Notes under the pieces: model-generated
The model's input: the letters and a program-made list of their open reading frames with translations, nothing else
What the model was told of the DNA's origin: nothing
Database searches by the model: none
Part shown: in pieces, positions 11,619 through 21,268 of the stretch
How the letters are laid out: every line of letters begins with the position of its first letter
How positions within the stretch are numbered: the stretch's first letter is position 1
Assembly: GCA_021030915.1 (NCBI GenBank)
Contig: JAGEMR010000098.1
Location: 1 to 64,000 of the forward strand
DNA from: Astrothelium macrocarpum
Taxonomy: Eukaryota > Ascomycota > Dothideomycetes > Trypetheliales > Trypetheliaceae
Direction: 5' to 3'
DNA: 64,000 nt
Made by a program: the position numbers and the translations under genes

Positions 11619-12405
11619 TGAGCCTAATTGTAGATCTTCATCATCTGGAAACGCAAATACGGTCGATTGCAGGACGGGTCCTTGATTTAGAAGCGATGAG
11701 AAAGACTAAATCAGGCCTCCTATGGACTGCGAGTAACGAGGCTCATTAAGGAGTGCGAGGATGGGTTGTGGCACCGTTGGTAGTAAATGCGATGAGATGT
11801 CAAACGGGTTCAAGATACTTCCTTGCGGGACTCGGTGTAGAGCAGTTAGGCTGTGGCCTGTGCTTGATAAGTATCGATTCCGCCATAATAGGAGCAGGAC
11901 CGAAGCAATACAACAAGTACGCACATGTAGATGACAAAGAGAGTGAATAGTAGGAACAAGGCATCTAACAAGACTAGATGGTGCTGCAGCATGAGTGTTT
12001 CCGCCATGAGTGTTGACATGATTGAACTGTTTGCAAAGACTTCGCGATGTACTAAACCAACTTACCTCTATACCTGGTTCCAGCATGTGATTCCTTGTCT
12101 CGAAGTTTCAGCCTTTCTGCGGGCTGGTCTATGTTGAGCTGTTCAAAAACAAAGCAGGCTCATTTTACCTACGAGCCTCCTCTCTATTCGCCAACCCCCA
12201 AGAGACTATTGATATGGCACGGCATGAACTTCCGAGCTTGGCATTGAAAAGGGCATTGTCATGAAGTGAGTCGTCTCAGGTATCCACCTCCATCAGTGGA
12301 TCTCAGATACTACGAGCGTCGTCCTTCCTCTACATATCCTGAGTGATCGTCACTGAGCCTTCTTTCTGGCAAAGACGCCGACTACCACTATCGCAATTCG
12401 TCGTA
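11619..12405. other. Spacer before array member C, homologous to the spacer before D
   Basis: About 12000-12165 aligns with about 13640-13805. Landmarks are ttgacatga, tacct(a/c)cg-type motifs, (g)gctggtct / ggttggtct, and gttcaaa(a/c)acaaagc. The duplication that produced C and D therefore carried upstream sequence. Short open frames on both strands are conserved in part (a plus-strand frame beginning MSVDM at 11991, a minus-strand frame with DQPA near 12115), so an unannotated exon is possible. Confidence 0.45.
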
Positions 12406-13119
12406 ATGACTTTTTCCAAGACCCCACATTGGAAAATCCAAGAGTCTATGGAATCCGAGGATGTTCTCACAGGACCCCCACCCCCCAGTAGTATCTTCAC
12501 CGGCACTTCTACAACCTCATTTAGCGACTCCACCCTGCTCGAGACTACAACTAGACAAGGTTCCTTTGACGATAGTGCCGATAGCACAAGCTTGCCTACC
12601 ACTAATCCTGCCACGGCAACTATCATAAAAACGAGCGGTCCAGCAACTGTAACACAGGCTATCACTCTCGATGGTAGTGCTGATACCACAACGATTGTGT
12701 TCACTACTCAAAAGCTCAGCACCCTGGTCAGTGGTAACCCTACGAGCACAGCTTCATCCAAGTTATCCTCGAATTCGCATGTCTCAAGCGACGCTATTGC
12801 TATTATTGTGACTAGTATCATTTCCTTCTTGGTTATCACTGGTGGCTCGTTATTATGGCTGCGTAGTCGAAAACGCCGAAAGAGAATCCAAACCGGTCCT
12901 ATTATCGATGATTGGAACCAAAAGCCCGAGCTCGAGGCGACTAGCAATGTCAGACCTATATACGAGCTACCCGACAATCAAATCCATAGATTATCGGGGA
13001 ATCAGATACACGAGTTATCTACTGATCGAGTGCCTGAGCTAGCCAGTGAGCATGTTCACGTCCGTGCCATTGAGCTGCCGAATGATACTGTAACAAGGTT
13101 ATTACCAGGACAAAGCTGA
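12406..13119 (+). CDS. Array member C: single-pass membrane protein with octapeptide tail
   Basis: ATG at 12406 is the first in frame (the frame is open from 12343 without an ATG). About 237 residues: Ser/Thr-rich ectodomain, transmembrane helix AIAIIVTSIISFLVITGGSL (about 12793-12852), basic RSRKRRKR, NQKPELEA, then octapeptides IYELPDNQ, IHRLSGNQ, IHELSTDR, VPELASEH and the terminal motif IELPNDTVTRLLPGQS, nearly identical to the end of member B. No signal peptide in this frame, so either an upstream exon is missing or the helix acts as signal-anchor. Paralogue of A, B and D. Confidence 0.62.
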   Translation: MTFSKTPHWKIQESMESEDVLTGPPPPSSIFTGTSTTSFSDSTLLETTTRQGSFDDSADSTSLPTTNPATATIIKTSGPATVTQAITLDGSADTTTIVFTTQKLSTLVSGNPTSTASSKLSSNSHVSSDAIAIIVTSIISFLVITGGSLLWLRSRKRRKRIQTGPIIDDWNQKPELEATSNVRPIYELPDNQIHRLSGNQIHELSTDRVPELASEHVHVRAIELPNDTVTRLLPGQS

Positions 13120-13837
13120 AGGCAGGCCTGTATTACCTGGGAATGCGAATGTAGCCGGTGGCACAAAAAGTCGACGTTCGGGAAATGAGAGAAAGATTGG
13201 ATAATGTGCCTTATAGATCGACGTCAGCGACGGTCACTAAGGATGAAAAGGCAGGCTCGTACACGCCTGTTAGCGGGCTCAGTATCGCTTTCGACAGCTT
13301 CAAGATACCCAGCCAGTCTGGCTTGCTTACGCTGCGCTAATTCAACAAAGAGTAGGACTGTAAGCGAGCCAAGAACAGTTTGGTCCCTTGGAATCATCGT
13401 GCATGTAAACCTCGGCATCTTTTTCGAGGGCCCAAGGCTGCGCAAGAGTCCATACAAGTAGTATAGGTTTGATACCGGACACGTTTTCGTCCGACCGAGC
13501 AAGCCAAAGCAAATGCGGGTTTGAAACGGCATGGGCTTACTGGTAACTCGCAAGAGGACGAGAAATAGAATCATTTTAGTACGAAATGAACAAGCTTGCT
13601 CGTCATTCCTAGATGTACTCACAAAATTCTATTTCGCACCATGAGTTTTGACATGACCAAATATTTCGTGAAGATTCATAAACATACCAAATTGACGTAC
13701 CTCTGTACTTAGTTCTCGTATGAGACATATCATCTTGGGGGCTCAGCCCTCCTGCAGGTTGGTCTCCGTATAACGGTTCAAACACAAAGCCATTCTATGT
13801 TGGCTGAGAATTTGCCCTCAATCCACCAGTGTCCAGG
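13120..13837. other. Spacer before array member D
   Basis: The part at 13640-13805 is the diverged copy of 12000-12165 upstream of member C. No gene assigned. A minus-strand frame at 13224-13622 has no recognisable domain. Confidence 0.4.
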
Positions 13838-14980
13838 ATGTTGCTCCTAGTTTATAGCCTAATTGAGCGGAATCTGGTATCGAGTGAGGCAGTCTTGGTC
13901 AGGAACTCGTCTCAAGCATTCTCCCATGTCGCCTTTATGGATGGATCTCAAGCCGACGAACAGTATCGTCTATATACACAGGGAGAAGGCGACGTCCGTT
14001 TGTTGAGCAAAATGGCCGCATCATTTTCACTTATATCAGACACCGTGTCAGCGGGTACCACCAGTGCTCCCAGCGGGCCTAGGTCAAACACTTCAGTTGC
14101 CTCCGTAACCTCGTCACCGACTGCCCCACCTTCCACAAGTAGTAACGATGAAGATCTGCCATTCATAATTACAACACTGTCTGCAAATCCCACAGATGGA
14201 GCTACGGCCACAACGAGCGTAATTGTCACAGAAACTCAAAATCAAACAAGTCCAGTCAGCTCAGACCCCAGTAACCATACGAGCAAAGCCCCCACATTGC
14301 CCTCAAACGCCCACATGTCAAATGGGGTTACCATCGGCATTGTAATTGGTATTGTCGCTGTGCTCATCTTTGTTGGTGGTATTTTGCTGTGGCGGCGACG
14401 CTATCAAAAGCGACAGAGCACTCGGAAAGGTTCAGGCACTGATGATTGGCACCAGAGGTCTGAGCTTGAGGCGCCTGGTCATGTCCGAATTGTCCGCGAG
14501 CTGTCCGACAATCAAATACACGAGTTATTTGATAATCGAGTGTACGAGCTGGGGAGTAACCAGGTCCAGGGAGATTCCACTGAGCGGTTAAACGAAGCGG
14601 CGACGTGGCCGAGAACGGACTCACATGCATTGGCAACCTTTTTGTCGTCTGCAGGCAGGCGCAATCCAAATCCCAGCGCTGGAATGCGCTCGAATCCGAG
14701 TCTACTCCGAGACGCAGTGAGATCATTGCCAGGTGCCACTTCAAAATCAACAGGCGCAAAATCGAAGCCAAACAAGGATGAAAATATATGGATTCTCTTG
14801 GAGAGCAAGGGCATTGTTGACAAATGGAAATTTAGCACAAAAGACTTTGATGGTCGTCATGATACCGCGAGCGTTGCGACATCGGCCATGACAGGCGAGG
14901 GCAGTGAATTGGGAGTCACGGATGAAACAAGACGTTCAGAGGATGAGGAACGTAAAGTAGAGGAGGAAAGAAGAGAGTGA
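13838..14980 (+). CDS. Array member D: single-pass membrane protein with octapeptide repeats and extended tail
   Basis: ATG at 13838 (MLLLVYSLIERN...) gives 380 residues; another in-frame ATG at 14012 lines up better with the starts of the other members. Ser/Thr-rich ectodomain, helix VTIGIVIGIVAVLIFVGGIL (about 14328-14387), basic WRRRYQKR, HQRSELEA, then only three octapeptides VRELSDNQ, IHELFDNR, VYELGSNQ. Unlike its siblings it continues for about 130 residues that are charged and low complexity, with KENIW-like NKDENIWILLESKG and an acidic/basic end. Most diverged member of the array. Confidence 0.62.
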   Translation: MLLLVYSLIERNLVSSEAVLVRNSSQAFSHVAFMDGSQADEQYRLYTQGEGDVRLLSKMAASFSLISDTVSAGTTSAPSGPRSNTSVASVTSSPTAPPSTSSNDEDLPFIITTLSANPTDGATATTSVIVTETQNQTSPVSSDPSNHTSKAPTLPSNAHMSNGVTIGIVIGIVAVLIFVGGILLWRRRYQKRQSTRKGSGTDDWHQRSELEAPGHVRIVRELSDNQIHELFDNRVYELGSNQVQGDSTERLNEAATWPRTDSHALATFLSSAGRRNPNPSAGMRSNPSLLRDAVRSLPGATSKSTGAKSKPNKDENIWILLESKGIVDKWKFSTKDFDGRHDTASVATSAMTGEGSELGVTDETRRSEDEERKVEEERRE

Positions 14981-16365
14981 GATCACTCGTTGAAGTTGAC
15001 GGAGTATTTCGAGAGCATTCCAAGGTTAGAAAGGATGAAACCCGTTTTGGAGCCCAAACTGCGGAGAAGAAATAACAAGTAAGATGAAAAGAGTAAAACA
15101 AGCAGATACCAAATGTAAGAATAGAGAGAAAGAGCGGTGTGCGTATCTTGTACTTTTACACTGACCACTTAGCGATTTGATTCCATAGAAGGTTATATCC
15201 CTATGCGCCTGATAGATTGACCACGTACTTGAGACATCTGGACTTACCAGTTAACCCCGTTTCAATATCATCAGCAGCTGGAAGGGGGGAGTTGTATTCA
15301 GTCAAGTATCACATCATGTTATATCGGAACATAGCCAAAGTCTTACCACAACTTTACGGTCTGGATGTCATCTTTCCTTGACTTAACATCTTCTAATGAT
15401 CCTCAGCTTCGATCATCTCAGCAACCCCCATGTCCTGAATATATACTCGAGGCCCTACCGCCTTCTCTGTATTTCCTCTCATTCAAACATCTTGAGCCAT
15501 TTATACCGCTAGTAGATTTGCAGTTTTCCCTTAACCAATGCTAACTTCGTAACCGGCTTTTTGGTCACTACCTCCATTCTCTCTCTTTTGTTTCCCTCCC
15601 TTTTGATGGAAGATCTTGCTATATACCTTTAGAGTGTACGGAGCTGACGCGGTAGCCTTGAGACCACCAAACTAAACGTGACACCAATAGAAGCGCGGCG
15701 AATGGAGTTCAGATTGTCCCGAGAAGGACTGACGTTAGCTGGAGTGTTATTTTTAGTCCTCCTCGTCTTGATCGACTGTCTTCTTAACCAACTCGTTGTA
15801 ATCAGCCTGTCACCTCGCCCTCACTAGGTCCGTCGAGATAAAAGTGCGCATTGCGCACTCAATCAGGTACGGGAATATGCACGTTTGACGCAAGCTGCTG
15901 GAGCCACTGCCGTTGTATCTCCCATTTTCGCCAAATCCTTTGCAATCATTTTTTTAAAATATTATCCCCGCTCTTCCACGTAGGAAGGACGGGTCGAGAA
16001 AGCACAGCGTCTTCCGCAACGTTTGGCCAGACCACGTGCGAAAAGGTCAAGAGTGCCGCAGAAGAAATGTCGTGACTGACATGGTGGTCCTGCGTCTGAT
16101 GCGGCTGCTATTGCGGATAGACGGCATCGAATAGCGCAACGCGGTTATTTGGGTCGGCGCTGCCGTTGATGGTGCAGTCTTTCCAGCAGAAGAGGTGGCA
16201 GTGGTCCAGCGTCGGCTGATCAAGAGCCGAGTTACGCGTAGCTTGAAGAGGCCGTGGAATCTAAGATGGCAGGAGGCGGAGTGAGGGAAGCAGCATGGAT
16301 GGTTAAGGCGATGAAGAGGGTACGGCGTTCAAGTTTACGGTGAAGTTCTTCGGCGAAAGCGCGGA
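14981..16365. other. Gene-free interval
   Basis: No convincing gene on either strand. Short frames at 14983-15168 (minus) and 15851-16075 (plus) show no domain. Ends at the inverted-repeat element. Confidence 0.45.
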
Positions 16366-16580
16366 CTAAAAAATGTCACTTCTGAGATCAGGGAAGACCC
16401 CAATACTGTCACGACCAGTCCTACATAATCAGACTTATTATTCGAAAAAAAAAAGTTTTAAAATGATTTCGGTGATTATGACTGAGGGCCTCCTTAACAT
16501 GTATAGAACAGAATATATTTTTCGCTATCTTCCATCAATTTTTGTCCGTTCAGGTTTACCAGAGAAGTGACATTTTTCAG
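16366..16580. mobile_element. MITE-like element with terminal inverted repeats, copy 2
   Basis: About 215 bases bounded by an imperfect inverted repeat of about 18 bases: ctaaaaaatgtcacttct at 16366-16383 and its near reverse complement agaagtgacatttttcag at 16563-16580 (one mismatch). The interior aligns with 658-839. It has no open frame, so it would be non-autonomous. I cannot identify a clear target-site duplication, and the superfamily is not determined. Confidence 0.6.
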
Positions 16581-17099
16581 CTCAGAGGCCAGTGCTGCGG
16601 GTCCGGCTTCCCCATCGTTCTGATTGTTAATATGCAAAAGTGGTTTTAGACGTGGATTGTAGTGCTGTAGGCCCCGGCATTTGAGATTAGACTGAGCGTC
16701 TTTCAGGTTTCGAAGGCAATGAATTGCGGCAACACGAATATGAATGCAGTAAATCGATCATGCGCCTTTCGTAGAAATGCTCTACTTGATAAAATGTAAT
16801 GTGCTTTAATTCTAGAGACGCCATACAAGAATTGTACTCTAAGGGAATGGATGATATTCCAATCGCTAGAACTTGCCCTTTAAATCAAGCAAAACCAAGA
16901 TGCAAACCGACAAAAATGGTATAACCCAGCCCAAATGAAATGACTCCAAGCATGCCAATGCCTCCCAATGCCATCATCCAAGACTCCTGATTCAATAAAA
17001 GCGCTCTACTCCAATTCGTCCGCATCTCTCAGTCCGCCCATAAACGCCCATATGTATATATATCCCCCACAATCACCAAGTCCTCAAAATCCAGCGCTC
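16581..17099. other. Intergenic, 3' region of the minus-strand zinc-finger gene
   Basis: No gene seen. The plus-strand frame from 16968 is the antisense shadow of the next gene. Confidence 0.4.
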
Positions 17100-18496
17100 T
17101 TACGCCTCCGAATCGGCAACACTCTCCTCCCCTTTATTCCCACCTGTAATCGTACTCGCCGCGCTCACCGCACTCGGCGGACCCGCATCCTTACTCCCAC
17201 CACCCAACGAAATCTTCAGTTTCTTCCGCGGCGTCTCCCCGACCTCCCCACCATCCTCCTTCTCCCTCTCCCTCTTTCCCCCATCCGCCTTGGGCAATCT
17301 CTTCGCCGCATCCTTCGCCTTCGCCGCCTCCGCACCCTTCATCTTGCCCTTCTCCTTTCCATTCACAGCCTTCCCATCCTTCTTCTTCGCCTTCTTCTTC
17401 CCACCTCCCACCGCCTCCTCACCCTCGTCTTCGCCGTCGGCCTCTGCCGCGCCATTATTCTTCTTCTTCCCATTCCCGTTCTGCTGCGCACCCCCGCCAG
17501 GCACGGGCGTCCCGCCGCGGCTGCCGATCGGCGTGCCCGTCGAGCTGCCGTCGCCGCGCACGCTCGTGTTCGCGCTCATCTTCGCCATCGCGGCCCGGCT
17601 GCTTTGCCGCCCGCCGATCCCCAGGCATTTCTCCATGTGCTGCGCAAACCGCGTGATCAGCAAGCTGCGCTTGCATGTGGGGCATGTCTGCCAGGGTATG
17701 TAGTTGGCGGGTTTTGGGGCGAGGGCGCTGCGGGAGCCTGGGCCTGAAGATTTGGTTGTTTCGCTATTGCTGTTTGCATCTTGAGAAGCATCTTGTGAGG
17801 TAGTGTTGTTGGTTTCTTGGCTGTTGCTCGGAGTGCCGTCTTTTTCGCTGCGGGATTGTTGCTGGGAGAGGGTGGATTTGAGGAGGTCTTTCTCTTTCTT
17901 TTTGGAGGGAGGTTTGGCGTCAGCGTCACCGGCGAAAGGCTGGCCATGAATGTCGTGGCCGGGTTTCTGGATGAAGGGGTGTCGGGTGCAGTATTGTTTT
18001 GTAGGGTCTGGAGGACGAGAGGTTGGGCCGGCGGTGGGGTAGAGCAGGCGTGGAAGGTGGCATGCAGGGCATAATATCTCGATGGTCGTCTTGAGTGGGT
18101 TGCCTTTGAGTGTTATTTTACCATTGTCATATGTTGCTCCCGGAGTGTCGAGTTTGACTGATAGGAGTTGTGAGGCATTATTGTTCTTGTTGTTCGGAGC
18201 ATTAGTAATGGCATCGGCAGCTTGAGATACTGCAGTCTGTTCAGCGAGTGTAGCAGCGCTTTGCATACGCAAAAGCTTTTCAGATCGGTGTACATCGAGG
18301 ACTATATCGTGAATTATATTATACAGGCAGTTAGAAACGACGTCAGAGGCCTGTGCCGAGGCTTGTCAGTGCGTACACGCATACAATCCGACTTCAAGCT
18401 CCTGCTTACTAGTCCAGCCAGGCTGCTCTGTGTTACTTGGATTGGCTTTGATCCGGCCGGCGGACCTGATTGTGAAGACTTGGGGTCTTGTGACAT
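17100..18496 (-). CDS. SAGA-associated Sgf11-like zinc-finger protein
   Basis: Two exons: ATG at 18496 (MSQDPKSSQSGPP...) to about 18410 (donor gtaagc), then about 18275 to 17100; the acceptor is approximate. About 420 residues. The N-terminal half has a Cys pair in CPACHLPRLLYP followed by YCTRHPFI, HDIHGQPF. The centre carries CPTCKRSLLITRFAQHMEKCLGIGG then QSSRAA (about residues 230-262), the C2HC finger of Sgf11/ATXN7L3-type SAGA deubiquitinase-module subunits. The C-terminal half is Lys/Ala/Gly-rich and disordered, with nuclear-signal-like KKKAKKKDGK and RKKLK. Likely nuclear and acting with the Ubp8 module on histone H2B ubiquitin. The family call rests on the finger; an Sgf73-type relative is the alternative. 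Confidence 0.68.
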
Positions 18497-19315
18497 ATTG
18501 GAAGAAGTAGATTCGGTAGACTCAACGTCGAACAAATGTAGATATACTTGGATATGTGCGAGTCCTTAGCGTGGCCTGGTTGCTCCGGCAGATGTCAATG
18601 CCTCGCGAGAATGGCGGGATAGGCAAAGGAGGTCCGGAATGTGCGGATTTCCATGTTTGCAGAATTACATGATGGTGATTGTGAGAAATCGTGTGAGGCG
18701 GATCGGTTCCTGAGCTAAAGTGGAGCCAACGTCGGGGATCGGGGAAAGGAAAAAAAAAACAGGGTCCATTTTCCAGTGGTAGTGAGTACCGATGAGCATC
18801 TGATTATCCTGTTCTTCCGTCGCTCACCTTCTCATGTTATTGTCGTGCAGGAAAAATCGTTACTGAATGTCAATCTTTGTTCTCTATTGACCTAAACCCT
18901 CGTTTCCCCGAAAAAAACTCAGGACAACGTCATTGACAAGGAGGTGCCTAAAAATATTTTAGTGCCGTAGATACTCCGGTTGGATTTATGCTGCCAGTAA
19001 TACTCTCATCCTTTGCTATGCTGTCCGACTGCGCCTTGAAACCATTTGTCCCGCCACTTCCAGCGCTACTGATCCAAGTTCACACCAATAGCAAGACAGA
19101 GTAGACGATTCATGAGTAGGCCAGAGAGTCAGACGGAAGACGCGATGAAATAAGGGATGCCACGCATAGAGCTTGCGCCTTCCGCTAGTGAATTTGCTAA
19201 AGAGAGTCTTCAATGCACACTCGCCAAGTAGGTATTAAAAACTGCTTGAGACTTGAATGTTTCTCCAACCGGCTGTCATTTGTCTCCTTCTCCTTTCCCC
19301 AAGATCTAAACAACC
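18497..19315. other. Divergent promoter region
   Basis: Lies between the minus-strand Sgf11-like gene and the plus-strand small membrane protein gene. Contains CT-rich stretches just before 19316 (gtctccttctcctttcccc) typical of fungal promoters. No gene seen. Confidence 0.4.
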
Positions 19316-19939
19316 ATGTACATCTCGGGGCTCCTGATAGGTCTTACATTTATCTTCAATGTACGTAAAAAATGGGTTCGTGTATCCTGTACTCAACATC
19401 TCCAGCAACTTTTCATCGCGTCCGCGCTACCTCAAGACTCCCATGCCGTCTATACCTCCAGTCTCTTAAGCCCTCTAAATTTACGTGTGGACCATACGTC
19501 TACAGCAAGCCTAAACACCCTCGGTACACTCTTCAAACGAGACGCAAAACTCAAAAAGCCAAAAGCACCTCGCTGCCTATCTGCTGGAGCGGTTGCAGGT
19601 GGAACGGTCGGTGGCTTTGCATTAGGCACTATCCTCGGCGGTGCCATAGCCTGGTTCATCGGTCTGTCACGTGGACGAAAGAAAGGTTTCGCGGAGGCCG
19701 AACGAACACTCGGAAACTCCTCGATCGTGGGAGTAACTGGATATGAGCAGAGCGAGTTCGCATCCGAGAGCGCGGATGCGGGAAGCAGGATACGAAGTTT
19801 CTCGCCGAGCAGAACTCAAGGGAGCGTACATATTCCTGACGTGGCGGAGCTAGGATCTGCGAGTCCGGTGCTAAGGGGCACTAACGGCCAGAGGGAAATT
19901 ATGGGAAGAGAGCATGGGACGGCGATACATCCATTATAA
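19316..19939 (+). CDS. Small secretory-pathway membrane protein with an in-frame 45-nt intron
   Basis: ATG at 19316. A likely intron runs 19361-19405 (gtacgt...ctcaac...ccag, 45 nt). It has no stop and keeps frame, so the unspliced frame is also open (207 residues); spliced, the protein is 192 residues. Splicing joins MYISGLLIGLTFIFN to QLFIASALPQDSHA, giving a clean signal peptide. After a Ser/Thr-containing ectodomain comes a glycine-rich transmembrane helix (GAVAGGTVGGFALGTILGG and on) ending in SRGRKKG, then a tail of about 80 residues. No known domain. Converges on the minus-strand gene at 20086-20719. Confidence 0.6.
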   Translation: MYISGLLIGLTFIFNVRKKWVRVSCTQHLQQLFIASALPQDSHAVYTSSLLSPLNLRVDHTSTASLNTLGTLFKRDAKLKKPKAPRCLSAGAVAGGTVGGFALGTILGGAIAWFIGLSRGRKKGFAEAERTLGNSSIVGVTGYEQSEFASESADAGSRIRSFSPSRTQGSVHIPDVAELGSASPVLRGTNGQREIMGREHGTAIHPL

Positions 19940-20085
19940 TAAACGGAGGAGGAAAGACAAATTTTTATTACCAAAGGAGAACCATGAGAAATGTTCGATG
20001 TGATGATACATGTGCCATCACCAACCCGCGTCCCAGCCTTCGTGATTTAGATGTGTTGACATCCAAGACCGACTTCTCTCAGCAT

Positions 20086-20719
20086 TCATCCAAGTCCCAG
20101 GAATAACAGGGCTGTCAGGTCAAGTGTTCCAAATAAAAGCGCAACTGCAGTCAATAGCCCTGCCCCTCCCAAAACACACAGTTTCTTTGTGCGACCCACG
20201 CGCATCCTCTCCTGCTCCTCCAAATCTGCGACAACCCGGCGTCTAATTTCCTGCGCCAGCAATCCGGAATCAACCCCAATATTGCGTTCCTCATCTTCGA
20301 ACGCCCTTCGGGAGGATCTAACGAGATATACTTGTCCACCAGGATGTGGCTGCACGTGGGTGTAAGATCTCTGGTCGAGAGTTTGAGGAGGTGCCACTGC
20401 CTCAGTATTCGCAGCACGTTCTTGGCTTTGAAGGGGTCTTCTGCTTGATTCTGGAGCAAAATGGGGGAGGGCGCTGGCACTCAGAAATTCTGGAGGGCTA
20501 GAAGAGGGACTGAATGTTTGTGCCCTTTCGAAGCCATCCGAAGGTGTTCGGTCTTCGAAATTGCGAGTCAGAGACTGCGCAGATGGTGATTGAAGGAGAG
20601 GTTGCTGGGCATTGTGGGAATCCTGTTGTTGACATAAGCTTCACGGAATTATCAATTCATAGGAAAAACCACCGTACACTTTGCTTGTTTTGTTGCTTGC
20701 CAGCACGAGTTCTGTTCAT
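20086..20719 (-). CDS. Small protein with C-terminal hydrophobic anchor, unknown function
   Basis: Hand-built model. Exon 1 is 20719-20678 (ATG, MNRTRAGKQQNKQS); intron 20677-20623 (55 nt, gtacgg...caacaacag); exon 2 is 20622-20086. 192 residues. The N-terminal 100 residues are polar and Ser/Pro-rich (SPSSSPPEFLSASALP). Then come SYTHVQPHPGGQVYLV, an acidic/basic helix (EIRRRVVADLEEQERMRVGR), and a hydrophobic C-terminus LCVLGGAGLLTAVALLFGTL followed by about 12 residues, consistent with a tail anchor. No family recognised. The single contiguous frame (20086-20480) lacks an ATG start, which is why the upstream exon is needed. Confidence 0.55.
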
Positions 20720-21268
20720 GCAAATCCAATCCAAAAGGCCCATATTAAGCTAAGTTGTATACCGTGCACAACTACAGTCTGATAGAAGTGAAGCCTTTTC
20801 GAGGTAAGAAAAAAGTAAAAGTGAGAAATGCCACGTAAAATTATCTTACTGATAGGGATTCCACTTTTATGAACTTCTGGCCCTAGGCAGAATCATAAGT
20901 ACGAATATTGGTTTTGAATTTGAACCACTGAGGTCGGCGTTCCATGGAGTAGTGCTCAATAAGGTCCTCAGTTCTCCATAATCATCCATCGGGCATACGA
21001 CCAAATTTGTGAGTTGGCTACTTGTGCCTTGCCGAATGTAGACATAAGCTCTTCTTTTGCAGCAAACGTCCTGAAGTAGATTCAGAACCTGAGCATGGCG
21101 CCACATGTCTCAGGATCCACGTCTACCACCCTTAAGAAGCGATCCATTTTCATGCCTCTTTAATTATTGGTGAAAATATAATCATTCTGAAACTCTTTCT
21201 ATCGCATGACAGATATTGACTCAATGCTTAGCGTTGAATGTTACCAGTCCATATAACTCGTGGATTCA
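20720..21268. other. Intergenic, no gene recognised
   Basis: Lies between two minus-strand genes. Only short frames (20867-21106 minus) without domains. Presumably promoter of the 20719 gene and 3' region of the TRIP4-like gene. Confidence 0.4.

Noticed and set aside
16968..17747. Plus-strand frame of 259 residues opposite the Sgf11-like gene
   Set aside because: Antisense of the Lys/Ala/Gly-rich tail; reads as low-complexity Leu/Arg/Pro with no motif, while the minus strand has a clear zinc finger.
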